64,000 bases of DNA. Origin: an uncultured Clostridium sp. (GTDB taxonomy: Bacteria; Bacillota; Clostridia; Clostridiales; Clostridiaceae). Where the stretch lies: the NCBI GenBank assembly GCA_900548455.1, contig URKQ01000015.1, positions 16,428 through 80,427 on the forward strand, read 5' to 3'. A program made the position numbers and the translations under genes. Every line of letters starts with the position of its first letter. The first letter of the stretch is position 1. Shown in pieces: positions 41,532-50,572 of this stretch. The notes under the pieces are model-generated. The model worked only from the letters and a program-made list of their open reading frames with translations, searched no databases and had not been told where the DNA came from.

Positions 41532-43100
41532 GTGAATGTAATATTTTACCTTTGGAGAACAAGTTTTAAAAATCAAATTAAAGATTTAAAAAATCATCCA
41601 GGAAGACTTATAGCTTATTTAGTGCTAATAGGATTAATGGTTATGGTAATGATATCTTCTACAATACATGGGTCAAATAATATTGCTGATACTTTAAGGC
41701 CTATAGATGAGCTAGGTGCTATAATCTTAGGGATATTCATATTTTTCTTTGCAAGTCAGATTCTTCAAGGAATATCAGCAGGCTCCACCTTATTTAAAAT
41801 GTCAGATGTAAATTTACTATTTGTATCTCCTACATCACCTAAGAAAATTCTAGCCTACGGATTAATTAGGCAGATGGGAATATCATTTCTATTTTCATTT
41901 CTAATATTATTTCAGGCAGGAACGCTAAAGAGCTTCTACGGGGTAGGATTAAGAGGATTATTTATAATTTTTGTAGGATATTTTGCCATAACCTTTATCG
42001 GTAGTGTTATATCAATGGCTGTATATGTTATAACTAGTGGTAATGAGAAGAAAAAGAAGGTTGCAAAATTAGTCGTATACCTTAGTGTATTACCAGTGAT
42101 TCTTTCAGTTTTATTTAAATTAACTGCTGGGAGTGATGTAATTAAGGCTGTTGTAGATGGAATAAACCTTGAGTTTAATCAGTGGATTCCCTTTGTTGGA
42201 TGGATTCAAGCTCTAACCTTTGGAGCAATTATTGGAGAAATGAATGGAGCATTAATATACTTTCTTCTAACTGTTATTGGAATTATATTAGTATTTTTTG
42301 TTATGATACAAAGTGATAATAATTATTATGAAGATGTTTTAGGTGTTACTGAAACTATGTATAGTAGAATTGAAGATGCTAAAAATGGGAAAATAGCTGA
42401 GGTCTCCTTTAAAAAGAAAGTAAAGCTTAAGGAAACAGGAATAAATCATGGTAAAGGTGCTTGGGTATTTTTCTTTAAACACATCCTTGAAAATAGAAGA
42501 GCTGGTAAAATTATATTTGATAATAGTACTCTTATTCAATTAGCTATAATAGGAATATTTACTTTGTTAATGAAAGAGAGTTGCAGTATAGTTATAGCAT
42601 TCGCAGTGTCAACTTATATGCAGTTATTTATGAGTTTCACCGGAAGATGGGCAAGGGAACTTACTATGCATTATATTTATATGTTCCCACAAAGTCCATT
42701 TAAAAAGCTAATAGCTTCTATATCAGAGGGGATATTAAAGTCTTTTATAGATGGTATTATAATTTTTCTTATAGTAGGGATATTACTAAAAGCAAGTCCC
42801 GTAGATATTATAATTTGTATAGCTGCAAGAGTTGGATTTGGATTAGTATTTATTGCAGCAGATATATTGGCTAAAAGGGTTATTGGAACAGTTGCAAGTA
42901 AGGGTATTCTTATGATTCTAAACTTCATAGTGATAATTTTAGTTGTGCTTCCAGGAGTAATAGGAACATTTGTTGTGGGATTTGCTTTAGGTGGACAGGC
43001 ATATGCACTTTTAATTACAATAGTCTGGAATTTATTTATATCATTAGTTATTATTGGGCTATGCAGAAATATACTTCATAACTTAGAACAGAATAATTAA
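41532..43100 (+). CDS. ABC exporter permease
   Basis: Permease of 522 residues with about 12 hydrophobic segments. The N-terminal region (YLWRTSFKNQIKDLKNHPGR, LFKMSDVNLLFVSPTSPKKI) is typical of the putative ABC exporter family in Firmicutes. GTG start two bases after the ATPase stop. Substrate unknown; the genetic setting suggests antimicrobial resistance or export. Ends at a strong terminator. Confidence 0.88.
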   Translation: MNVIFYLWRTSFKNQIKDLKNHPGRLIAYLVLIGLMVMVMISSTIHGSNNIADTLRPIDELGAIILGIFIFFFASQILQGISAGSTLFKMSDVNLLFVSPTSPKKILAYGLIRQMGISFLFSFLILFQAGTLKSFYGVGLRGLFIIFVGYFAITFIGSVISMAVYVITSGNEKKKKVAKLVVYLSVLPVILSVLFKLTAGSDVIKAVVDGINLEFNQWIPFVGWIQALTFGAIIGEMNGALIYFLLTVIGIILVFFVMIQSDNNYYEDVLGVTETMYSRIEDAKNGKIAEVSFKKKVKLKETGINHGKGAWVFFFKHILENRRAGKIIFDNSTLIQLAIIGIFTLLMKESCSIVIAFAVSTYMQLFMSFTGRWARELTMHYIYMFPQSPFKKLIASISEGILKSFIDGIIIFLIVGILLKASPVDIIICIAARVGFGLVFIAADILAKRVIGTVASKGILMILNFIVIILVVLPGVIGTFVVGFALGGQAYALLITIVWNLFISLVIIGLCRNILHNLEQNN

Positions 43101-43135
43101 GTTTATTAATTAATAAAAATTCTATAAAGTTAAAA

Positions 43136-43178
43136 AATAAGGATTGCTTAGTTTATTAGACTAAGCAGTCCTTATTTT
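43136..43178. terminator. Terminator
   Basis: AAATAAGGA-TTGCTTAGT and ACTAAGCA-GTCCTTATTT form a long stem after the permease gene. Confidence 0.85.
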
Positions 43179-43301
43179 CACTAATAATTGTATTGACTGT
43201 TTATATTTTAAATGATTAATATTCAATTTTTTCCACAATATATTAAATCTGCTCGTAAAATTGGAATTTGAAAGCTTCACATTATGCTTAGTAATGCCGA
43301 G

Positions 43302-43871
43302 TTAATCAACAACTTCAAAGGTAAACTTGCAAGGCTTTTCACCGTTTGTATTAAGTGGTGATGAATTGATTTCTTTCAATTTTAGCTTTACTCCCAAAGC
43401 ATTTTGATAGTGATATAAAAAGTGTCCAGCACAACAACCGCAGTATGTGGGCGAAACAGAGAAAGGCTGTTTCAATTTTTTAATTGAACCACAAGAACAA
43501 GTGTTTTTGCCCGTGTGAACACCGTTTTGATAGCCTCCAAATGTAATAGTAAATGTACCATCATCATTCAGACAAGGCGACATCATATATTGAATACTTG
43601 ATATCAATGCAAGTTTTTCAGAAAAAGGTTTGTCCTTGTATTCCAATGCAAACGCCTTACAGTCCTTGTCACGCTGACCTCCCTTGCAACAACCTTGTTT
43701 TTCCATAATTGAAAGGCATTGTTCCTTTGTTAGTAATTTATCCATTTTGTCAATTAGAGAAATAATGTTATGCGGATTATTGCAGTCAGCTTCAAAATCC
43801 ATTTGTTCCATAATCTCGTCATTGATTTTCTGCTTCTTCATTGTGTCTCTTATCTTTTTTAAAGTCGGCAT
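43302..43871 (-). CDS. Cys-rich protein, possibly DUF6144
   Basis: Protein of 189 residues with clustered Cys: MEKQGCCKGGQRDKDCKAF, HTGKNTCSCGSIKK and SPTYCGCCAGHFLYHYQNAL. The last helix and strand (LKLKEINSSPLNTNGEKPCK) resemble proteins of the ATC-hydrolase-like group. Metal binding is likely; the reaction is unknown. Base composition looks somewhat less AT-rich than its neighbours, hinting at recent transfer. The 105-bp repeat lies directly upstream. Confidence 0.6.
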   Translation of the reverse strand: MPTLKKIRDTMKKQKINDEIMEQMDFEADCNNPHNIISLIDKMDKLLTKEQCLSIMEKQGCCKGGQRDKDCKAFALEYKDKPFSEKLALISSIQYMMSPCLNDDGTFTITFGGYQNGVHTGKNTCSCGSIKKLKQPFSVSPTYCGCCAGHFLYHYQNALGVKLKLKEINSSPLNTNGEKPCKFTFEVVD

Positions 43872-43934
43872 TTTTATCCCCCCACAAAATATTCATAATT
43901 TGCACTACAAATTCTTATTTATTGTTTAGTAAAA

Positions 43935-44050
43935 AACTACTAACTCATATAATAATACAATTACGAGTTAATTATAACATATTTTGTAAATAACAGACTA
44001 TTCAATTTTCAAAGAAAATTTAGTTCATAATATCTACAGATTGTTTGTAA
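43935..44050 (-). repeat. ~105-bp intergenic repeat, second long copy
   Basis: Homologous to 8261-8370 (AATACAATTAC-AGTTAATTATAACATAT, then ACTATTCAATTTTCAAAGAA, then TATCTACAGATT). It lies between a GNAT gene and the Cys-rich gene. The same repeat in front of two unrelated genes 36 kb apart suggests that it travels or is maintained for function. Confidence 0.7.
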
Positions 44051-44072
44051 AATCTAAGTAATAGTTTGAGCT

Positions 44073-44513
44073 TTATGTGTCTATTCTTACCATTTCAGTT
44101 ATTGTCTTATTTCTATATGCTAAATCTTCTCGTTTTAGAAAGCCTAGCTTTTCCCAAAAAATATTACCTTGTTCATTTTTATTGAATACTACTAGCGCTA
44201 CCTTAATAATTCCCAAATCCTTTAATGCATTTAATGCCTCATTAACAAGTTGAGTTCCTATACCCTTGCTACGTTGAACTGTACTTACAGCTGTATGATA
44301 TATATACCCTCGTCTACCATCATTACCAACCATAATCACTCCTATTATTTTTCCCTTTTCTTCTGCTACAAAACAGGTATGAGAATTTCTTTTTAAGAAC
44401 TTTTCAACCCCATCTCTTGAGTCATCTATATCATTTAGTCCCATTCCTGCACACGATAACCAAAGTTCATATACTTCATCATAATCATCAATAATCATAT
44501 TTCTAATTTTCAT
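44073..44513 (-). CDS. GNAT-family N-acetyltransferase
   Basis: GNAT of 146 residues: DYDEVYELWLSCAGMGLN at the start, loop TVQRSKGIGTQLVNEALNAL, end NEQGNIFWEKLGFLKRED. The build matches the YpeA/AaaT-like GNATs that act on small amines or amino acids. Single gene, GAGGTAAAT site. It follows the ANT(6)-like gene by 35 bp on the same strand, so may be transcribed with it. Confidence 0.88.
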   Translation of the reverse strand: MKIRNMIIDDYDEVYELWLSCAGMGLNDIDDSRDGVEKFLKRNSHTCFVAEEKGKIIGVIMVGNDGRRGYIYHTAVSTVQRSKGIGTQLVNEALNALKDLGIIKVALVVFNKNEQGNIFWEKLGFLKREDLAYRNKTITEMVRIDT

Positions 44514-44547
44514 AATTATTTACCTCATAAATTAATAAGTTAAAAGT

Positions 44548-45420
44548 CTAATATATTTTTTCAGCATCCTTAGGTAATACAAAAACATCTCTTAAAAACT
44601 TCAAACTGTTATTTGCCTCAACTTCGTTATATTTTACGTTCATAATAAAAGCTACTTCTTTTGCTATATCATTAAACAGATCACACATAATAAATACCGA
44701 TTTCCAAATATCTTTTACAACTCCAGAAGGATAGGTTTTCAAAAATGTATTCCATTCACTTTCTTTTAGCCATCTATGCATATACTTTCCTGATTTTCCA
44801 ACACTGACAGTAAAGTCTGTGTCGAATCCTATTTTCCACTCCATTAAACGAATCAGCTGTGGACGAACAACATAATTTATCATATCCATTACATATGGTA
44901 CTTCTTCTCTCCATAATCCCTTTGCTACATTATTAAGACACCACCAAAATTCATTACATGTATCAAAAAAATTATGGTTTGTTGGTTTCTTCACCCAATA
45001 ATCCATATCTGTTGCTTCAGGCATGTTTGGCAAACAGTTTTCCTTATCAAATAGTATTCTGTAAAGTCTGTCACCTTCATTTTTTTTAAGCACATGTGGC
45101 AATGTGCTTACAGTTAAATCGAGACGATTTCCATCTGTAAACTGTATAAGCCATGCATAACAATTATCAACATCGCTTTCATAATAAGAATTTTCTTCTG
45201 GATACTGCATATATAACCGTTCCCCAAATTGGTCAACCCAACCCTTATCTTCACGAAAAGACTTTGTTTCATTTACAACATAACAAATGTCATAATCCTG
45301 AAAAATATCTTTTGTAGCATTAGGATTTGTTCTTGAACCATTCATAAAAACCGCACGAATTCTTTCATCATTCTTTGCAACATTCAATATTAAATTAAAC
45401 ATTTCTTGTTCTGTTCTCAT
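44548..45420 (-). CDS. ANT(6)-like aminoglycoside adenylyltransferase
   Basis: Protein of 290 residues close to aminoglycoside 6-adenylyltransferases (AadE). The nucleotidyltransferase signature is VFMNGSRTNPNATKDIFQDY followed by DICYVV, with a third acidic residue in GNRLDLTVST. Further marks are NEFWWCLNNVAKGLWREE and MIEWKIG-like MEWKIGFDTDF. Such enzymes inactivate streptomycin by adding AMP from ATP. Length is that of functional AadE. Whether it gives resistance here is untested; chromosomal homologues in clostridia may be silent. Confidence 0.9.
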   Translation of the reverse strand: MRTEQEMFNLILNVAKNDERIRAVFMNGSRTNPNATKDIFQDYDICYVVNETKSFREDKGWVDQFGERLYMQYPEENSYYESDVDNCYAWLIQFTDGNRLDLTVSTLPHVLKKNEGDRLYRILFDKENCLPNMPEATDMDYWVKKPTNHNFFDTCNEFWWCLNNVAKGLWREEVPYVMDMINYVVRPQLIRLMEWKIGFDTDFTVSVGKSGKYMHRWLKESEWNTFLKTYPSGVVKDIWKSVFIMCDLFNDIAKEVAFIMNVKYNEVEANNSLKFLRDVFVLPKDAEKIY

Positions 45421-45477
45421 ACTATCCTCCCAAATATAAAGACTCTCTAATTTTTATACAAGTTAATAGACTGCTAT

Positions 45478-46191
45478 TTATTTAACCTCAATCTTTAATT
45501 TTGCTTGGGCTTCCTTCAAATATACCTTACTTTTGCTCTCAATAAGCAGCTCATCTCCCACAGCAAAACCTATGGTCTCTCCCATAATTGTAAAACGTCT
45601 TACACAACGTTTTTCAACAGATAACTGAAGCATGGCTTCGTCTTGTAATTTATCAGGAATCTCTGTTTCTGCCTTTTTTTCAGATTTAATAATCTTCAAA
45701 AAATCATCCATATCCTCTTCATCGGCAATAAGCATGCCCACTTTAGGCTCCTTGGTCAATGGTAATGTCATAATTATTTCACCATCTTCAACATCACCAT
45801 TTTCTCTAAATCCCAAAGAATAGTATAAATCACGGGCTACTGTGTTACCTGGCACATAATCAAGATGTATTAAATCAAATTTAGATTCATTGCGTATCAG
45901 TTCTATAGCCACCTCTAGCGCTTTCTTTCCATATCCATTTTTCTGAAATTCCTTTGCAATCATAAAACGCCAGATTCCTACTGTGCGTTCATTTTCATCC
46001 CAGTCCAACATAAGAAATCCAACAACTTTATCATCATCACATACTGCATATGGACGTGCTTCTTTATAATACAGCCATGCCTGAGCAAGAGATACAACAT
46101 TAGGTGCCACGAAACAATTCTGATCCGCTGGCAGTTTCATATCAACAACTTTTTTAAATGTATGCTCATTTACTATTTCTAATCGAATCAT
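45478..46191 (-). CDS. BltD-like GNAT with extra C-terminal domain
   Basis: Protein of 237 residues. About 1-150 form a GNAT with FVAPNVVSLAQAWLYY, loop KEFQKNGYGKKALEVAIEL and PGNTVARDLYYSLGF, as in spermidine acetyltransferases. About 155-237 form an added part (VGMLIADEEDMDDFLKIIKS, RRFTIMGETIGFAVGDELLI) not found in the paralogue at 22096. ATG at 46191 after AAGGAG. The extra domain is unassigned and may control activity. Confidence 0.82.
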   Translation of the reverse strand: MIRLEIVNEHTFKKVVDMKLPADQNCFVAPNVVSLAQAWLYYKEARPYAVCDDDKVVGFLMLDWDENERTVGIWRFMIAKEFQKNGYGKKALEVAIELIRNESKFDLIHLDYVPGNTVARDLYYSLGFRENGDVEDGEIIMTLPLTKEPKVGMLIADEEDMDDFLKIIKSEKKAETEIPDKLQDEAMLQLSVEKRCVRRFTIMGETIGFAVGDELLIESKSKVYLKEAQAKLKIEVK

Positions 46192-46448
46192 AATCAATCT
46201 CCTTCTTCTTTTCTTATTATTTATTTCATAAATAATTGCTATAACACTCTACCCTCTTTAGTTTGAAGGTAACTAATGAAAATTTTTTAGCAAAAACCCT
46301 TTGTTCTAAAATATTGAATAATATGATAATATTATATAGTATAATTGATTGAAAATTACAAATTTACACAAATTACTATTATTCTTTACTACTATAGGAA
46401 GTATCCTAGTTGTGGAAAAGAATATAAATGAAACGGGGGGAACGCAAA

Positions 46449-46976
46449 ATGAATACATTAGAAGCAATTTCAACTAGAACAAGTGTAAGAAAATTTTTAG
46501 ACAAGGAAATACCTCTTGAAATTATAAAGATAATCCTTGAAGCTGGCATAAAAGCACCAAGTGGTGGCAATAGGCAACCATGGAGATTTGTGGTTGTTAC
46601 AGATAAAGATAAGATTAAAAATTTTGACCCAGAAGATCATCAACCTTGTGTAGAGCAAGCTCCTGCAGTTATTGTCGCATGTACTAATCCTCATGATACA
46701 TGGGAAACATATGACGAAAATGACCAATGTTATATTCTTGATACCGCTGCCTCTATTCAAAACATGCTTTTAGCAATACATGATCAAGGATTGGGCGGTG
46801 TTTGGATAGTAAGTTTTAGTAAAAGAGAAGTTAGAAAACAATTAAACATACCTCTACATTGGCAGATAGTATCTATAATTCCATTTGGATATCCCGCAGA
46901 AAATAACGCAGCTAGACCAAGAAAAAAATTAGAAAATGTAGCTTATCTTAATGATATCAACTGTCCAATTAAATAA
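46449..46976 (+). CDS. Nitroreductase-family FMN enzyme
   Basis: FMN-dependent oxidoreductase of 175 residues: AISTRTSVRKFLDKEIPLE (FMN-binding Arg-Ser-x-Arg), AGIKAPSGGNRQPWRFVVV, and GLGGVWIVSFSKREVRK with GYPAE near the end. It reduces nitro compounds, quinones or similar using NAD(P)H. GGGGGGA site before the ATG. It is the only plus-strand gene of this part and ends at its own terminator. Confidence 0.92.
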   Translation: MNTLEAISTRTSVRKFLDKEIPLEIIKIILEAGIKAPSGGNRQPWRFVVVTDKDKIKNFDPEDHQPCVEQAPAVIVACTNPHDTWETYDENDQCYILDTAASIQNMLLAIHDQGLGGVWIVSFSKREVRKQLNIPLHWQIVSIIPFGYPAENNAARPRKKLENVAYLNDINCPIK

Positions 46977-47042
46977 ATCTATCTAGCTACATTAACAATT
47001 TAATATATTAATCTTAAATTTAATGAAATACTTATTACAAGA

Positions 47043-47100
47043 GAGAGCCAAAACATGTGAATTTAAAACCAAGTTGTTTAGCTCTCCCACTTTACTTTTT
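47043..47100 (+). terminator. Terminator after nitroreductase
   Basis: GAGAGC...GCTCTC closes a longer imperfect stem (AAACA/TGTTT), followed by TTTACTTTTTTGTTTTTT. Confidence 0.65.
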
Positions 47101-47165
47101 TGTTTTTTCTATTTCAACTTTTAATTATTCCAACTCTCTAATAATATAAATATTGCTTATAATAA

Positions 47166-47552
47166 TTAAGCAAACAAACACCAACGAACACCAAATTTAT
47201 CTATAAAATCTACCATACATGAACTAAACTCACATGGACCTAATGGAAATAACGTGTTACTTCCATCCTTTAATACTTCATAGGCTTTCTTCACATTTTC
47301 TATTTCTTCTTCTCCAAAATGTAAACAGAATTGCATTGTATTTCCTGTAACTCTATCTTCATTAGCAAATGCTCCTGAATATCTTGCTTCAGAAACTGCT
47401 AATACTTGACCATACACATCCAGTTCTGAATGATAATAGCTTCCATCTTCATTTTTGTATTCACTAATTATACTTGAATTAAATGCTTTCTTATAAAGTT
47501 CAACTGCTTCTATACTTCCTTTTACATATACTTGCATCAATGTCCTTAACAT
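47166..47552 (-). CDS. VOC-family protein (PhnB-like)
   Basis: Vicinal-oxygen-chelate protein of 128 residues: VYVKGSIEAVELYKKAFNSS, YYHSELDVYGQVLAVSEA, MQFCLHFGEEEIENVKKAYE and FIDKFGVRWCLF. It matches the PhnB/YjdN group, whose enzymatic role is unsettled. Its ATG follows GGAGG. Single gene. Confidence 0.88.
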   Translation of the reverse strand: MLRTLMQVYVKGSIEAVELYKKAFNSSIISEYKNEDGSYYHSELDVYGQVLAVSEARYSGAFANEDRVTGNTMQFCLHFGEEEIENVKKAYEVLKDGSNTLFPLGPCEFSSCMVDFIDKFGVRWCLFA

Positions 47553-47608
47553 AATTTAATCCTCCATTCATTTCTATAAAAAGTACAACATCCATACTAG
47601 TTTTCATA

Positions 47609-48469
47609 TTACATATTCATGATCTTATGTGGATGAATGCTTTTATAAGCAAACTCTGCAACGTACAGTTCCCTAAACCCTAGACTATCATATAATTTCC
47701 TAGCATTATTTCCAACAACGCACCATAACACTACTTCTTTATAACCTCGATTATATATTTCGTTACATAAATACATAACAAAATTTTTTCCTATCCCATG
47801 CCCTTGCAAATCCGTTCTTACCGATACGCTGCCAATTTCATTTCCTTCTAAATGTCCATGTGCAACAATCTCGCCATTTTCCTCCCATGTAAAACGGTTA
47901 GTTGCATCTGAATTCCATCCTTGCCTATTTTTTTCACTGGGTTGTTCAACCATAGAATCTGGAAAGTCTCCCACCTTAATACGCATTTCATGAAATGCTT
48001 GTGCATATAAAGCATGACCTTGCAAATAGTCTTCATCACTATATGTCCTTACAGGTAATTTGCCAATTCCAAACTTTCCTTCTGTATGCTTCATACAGGC
48101 ACTTGAAAATTGACGCTCATAACCAAGTCTCTTTGCAAACCTTTTTGCTACTTCATTATCTCCATGAAAATTTGTCATAATTTTGCCTGATTCCTTATGT
48201 AGTTCATCTTCACAATGTTGAACCACTGCTTGTCCTATTCCCTTACATCGATATTTTGGTGCCACAAATACAATTAAACAAGATACTTTTCTCACTGGTA
48301 TTATTCGTGCTACTGCAACAATTTTACCTTCCATGTATACAACCGTGAGTGTTTTGGGTTCATTCTCCAATGCCCATAAAAACTCTTCGCTTGTTTCGAT
48401 ATCTTGAAATAACAACTCCCTTACCTCATCATATTCATTTTTACTTATTGATTTATACAAAAGTTTCAT
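47609..48469 (-). CDS. Tandem-GNAT acetyltransferase
   Basis: Protein of 286 residues with two GNAT domains. The first (about 1-135) has loop KYRCKGIGQAVVQHCED and VAKRFAKRLGY. The second (about 140-280) has loop RTDLQGHGIGKNFVMYLCNE and NNARKLYDSLGF. Such two-domain forms occur in mycothiol synthase and antibiotic acetyltransferases; usually one domain is catalytic. The substrate is unknown. GGGGGG site before the start. Confidence 0.85.
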   Translation of the reverse strand: MKLLYKSISKNEYDEVRELLFQDIETSEEFLWALENEPKTLTVVYMEGKIVAVARIIPVRKVSCLIVFVAPKYRCKGIGQAVVQHCEDELHKESGKIMTNFHGDNEVAKRFAKRLGYERQFSSACMKHTEGKFGIGKLPVRTYSDEDYLQGHALYAQAFHEMRIKVGDFPDSMVEQPSEKNRQGWNSDATNRFTWEENGEIVAHGHLEGNEIGSVSVRTDLQGHGIGKNFVMYLCNEIYNRGYKEVVLWCVVGNNARKLYDSLGFRELYVAEFAYKSIHPHKIMNM

Positions 48470-48640
48470 CCCTGTTATCCCCCCTTAATGCTTTTAATCT
48501 CTGATTAATTATAAATGGTAGTAAGTAATATGGACTATTCAGCAAAATAACTACCTTCTTTTAAATAATGTTCTTTAGTAATTAACAAATCTACAATTCC
48601 ATTTACATTCTATTGCTCTTTTTTATTGCAGATACCATAC

Positions 48641-49291
48641 TTAATGCACATTATTTTTTTTAATAATATGCCAAATATCATTACCCTCAAATCCACACTT
48701 ACGATAAAGACTTTCAGGCTTTGTTTTATTGCTAACCTTTCCTGAAACAGTTACAAACTTTACACTATCAGACAAAATAACAAGCAACCTATTAACGACT
48801 GCTTGTCCAAGGTTGAGTCCCCTATATTCTGGCAGTACTTGTATCCATTCTAACATCCCCTCATTTACTTCTTTATCTACATCCGCAATACCTAATGCAA
48901 CAGGTCTATTGGTCTTAGTGTCCACTATAAATATCCATAAATTACTATCGAATACTTTAGTTTTTGTCCACCCTATAACTTGGTCTAAATTGACTTGGAT
49001 ATCTATATAACTTTTATTGATAATATAAACAACTTCCTTCAAATCATTTGCAGATGTTAAGTCAACATTACGATATTCAAAAGTATGTTCTAATTTTGTC
49101 AATTTTAATGATTTTAAATTATGTTTTAATCTAAAATATAATGTATCAACTTCAAAATTATGAGATGTACAATTATATTCTTCCTCATGAACAACTAAAA
49201 TATTGTCAGGTATTTTATATATTTTTGATTTCCAATATGGTATTGCAGACACCCTACATGGATTCAGTTTATATTCTTCTAAGTTAACCAT
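48641..49291 (-). CDS. GNAT-like acetyltransferase
   Basis: Protein of 216 residues. The first ~80 lack recognisable motifs (CRVSAIPYWKSKIYKIPDN). The GNAT domain follows with VALGIADVDKEVNEGMLEWI, QVLPEYRGLNLGQAVVNRLL and SLYRKCGFEGNDIWHII. The loop is R-G-L-N-L-G, still consistent with CoA binding. It ends 12 bp before the next GNAT unit on the strand, forming a pair with 49304-49804. Confidence 0.78.
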   Translation of the reverse strand: MVNLEEYKLNPCRVSAIPYWKSKIYKIPDNILVVHEEEYNCTSHNFEVDTLYFRLKHNLKSLKLTKLEHTFEYRNVDLTSANDLKEVVYIINKSYIDIQVNLDQVIGWTKTKVFDSNLWIFIVDTKTNRPVALGIADVDKEVNEGMLEWIQVLPEYRGLNLGQAVVNRLLVILSDSVKFVTVSGKVSNKTKPESLYRKCGFEGNDIWHIIKKNNVH

Positions 49292-49303
49292 TCCAAACCA
49301 CCC

Positions 49304-49804
49304 TCATATTAAGTAATCCCATTTAGTTAGTTCAACAATATCATCTGAAATTCTTTTAAATCCAACTTTATTAAATAACTTCTCAGCTGATACTCTTGAC
49401 TTTGGAAATTCATCAAATACTTTCTCTGCATCTAATTCTTCAAAAGCTATATCAACTAACAATCGTAATCCTTGTTCGCTAAATCCATTCCCTCGATGCT
49501 TTGCTTCAACTATTATATTGATAGAATAAGCTTCCTTTTCAGTATCATATCTTAAAGCTACTTCACCAACAGGTACATTTTCATCAACTTTTATGATATA
49601 TGCATAATATCTTTCTGGTACATTGTTAACCCACCTTGAATACCAATCTAACCATTTATTTTCGTTAAACTCTATACATCCTGTATCTTCCGTATCCCCA
49701 TATCCAACGTTATATGCCATTGTATCTATATCTAATAAAAGTTCCCTTCTGTATTCTAACTCTTCAAATTTAGGTATTCTTAATACTACTTTATTATCTT
49801 CCAT
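49304..49804 (-). CDS. GNAT-family N-acetyltransferase
   Basis: GNAT of 166 residues: LRIPKFEELEYRRELLLDID, VPVGEVALRYDTEKEAYSIN, loop AKHRGNGFSEQGLRLLVD, and VSAEKLFNKVGFKRISDD. It has a variant loop ending Ser rather than Gly/Ala. AGGAGAG site before the start. It lies upstream of 48641-49291 with 12 bp between, so these two are one transcript. Confidence 0.82.
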   Translation of the reverse strand: MEDNKVVLRIPKFEELEYRRELLLDIDTMAYNVGYGDTEDTGCIEFNENKWLDWYSRWVNNVPERYYAYIIKVDENVPVGEVALRYDTEKEAYSINIIVEAKHRGNGFSEQGLRLLVDIAFEELDAEKVFDEFPKSRVSAEKLFNKVGFKRISDDIVELTKWDYLI

Positions 49805-49858
49805 TTTTCTCTCCTTAAATAATTCGTTCTGTTAAGTTGTATGAACATTTAGCCTTAC

Positions 49859-50302
49859 TCAATATCTATAGGTGTAAATAATATCATCTTTCACATCCGA
49901 CCCTTTTGCTCCGATACTTTCATATAATGCACATGCTCCTTTGTTACTTATATTGGTTGGAATCCAAATTTTCATTATTTTATTTAATTTTCCATCATCA
50001 ATTATTTTATTAATTATTCTTCTTCCAATCCCCATTCTTCTATAACGCTTTAATGTACCTATTTCATATAGACACATCATATCATTTACATCAACAACAC
50101 GTTGGTTACGATAAGCAATAGCATACCCACAAACTTTTTCATCTATAGTTGCAACATAAAACCAATTATCATCATTATTAAGAAACTTTTCTATAGCCCC
50201 TATATCAAGACTACATAAATCCTCTTCTCCTTTAACATTTATAATTGCATCTTTAACATAGCTTATTTCATCAGTTCTACATCTAAAAAAATTTACTACC
50301 AC
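49859..50302 (-). CDS. GNAT-family N-acetyltransferase
   Basis: GNAT of about 147 residues: FRCRTDEISYVKDAIINVKG, VCGYAIAYRNQRVVDVNDMM, loop LKRYRRMGIGRRIINKII, end NKGACALYESIGAKGS. This order resembles AAC(3)-I-like acetyltransferases, but I cannot be sure. I prefer a GTG start ten codons into the open frame because GAGGTG lies six bases before it, while the upstream ATG has no site. Confidence 0.8.
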   Translation of the reverse strand: MVVNFFRCRTDEISYVKDAIINVKGEEDLCSLDIGAIEKFLNNDDNWFYVATIDEKVCGYAIAYRNQRVVDVNDMMCLYEIGTLKRYRRMGIGRRIINKIIDDGKLNKIMKIWIPTNISNKGACALYESIGAKGSDVKDDIIYTYRY

Positions 50303-50572
50303 TATTTTCACCTCATATTGACATAAATTCATTTCATAAAACAGTTATTTTTTACATAAATAAACTTTTATATAATAATATTCTATTATAAATAGAATCA
50401 TTAGTAAAACAAATTTGTTAAAATTCTAAAATTATATCTCAATCAACTATGAAATTTATAATCACGTTTTTTTATCACTATATGTAATATTAAGTAAAAA
50501 CTTTGCTGGTAAATTTTATATACATTTATTGTAAATTTTGTTATCATTATCTTTGAAAGAGGTGTATAAAAA

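Noticed and set aside
5523..44050. Nearby rRNA or tRNA genes, suggested by the TTCTTTGAAAATTGAATAGT motif
   Set aside because: No rRNA or tRNA sequence lies next to any of the three copies; protein genes surround them all.
46198..46448. Gene in the gap before the nitroreductase
   Set aside because: AT-rich with a weak inverted repeat (TAGGAAGTATCCTA region) that may belong to the promoter; no coding sequence seen.
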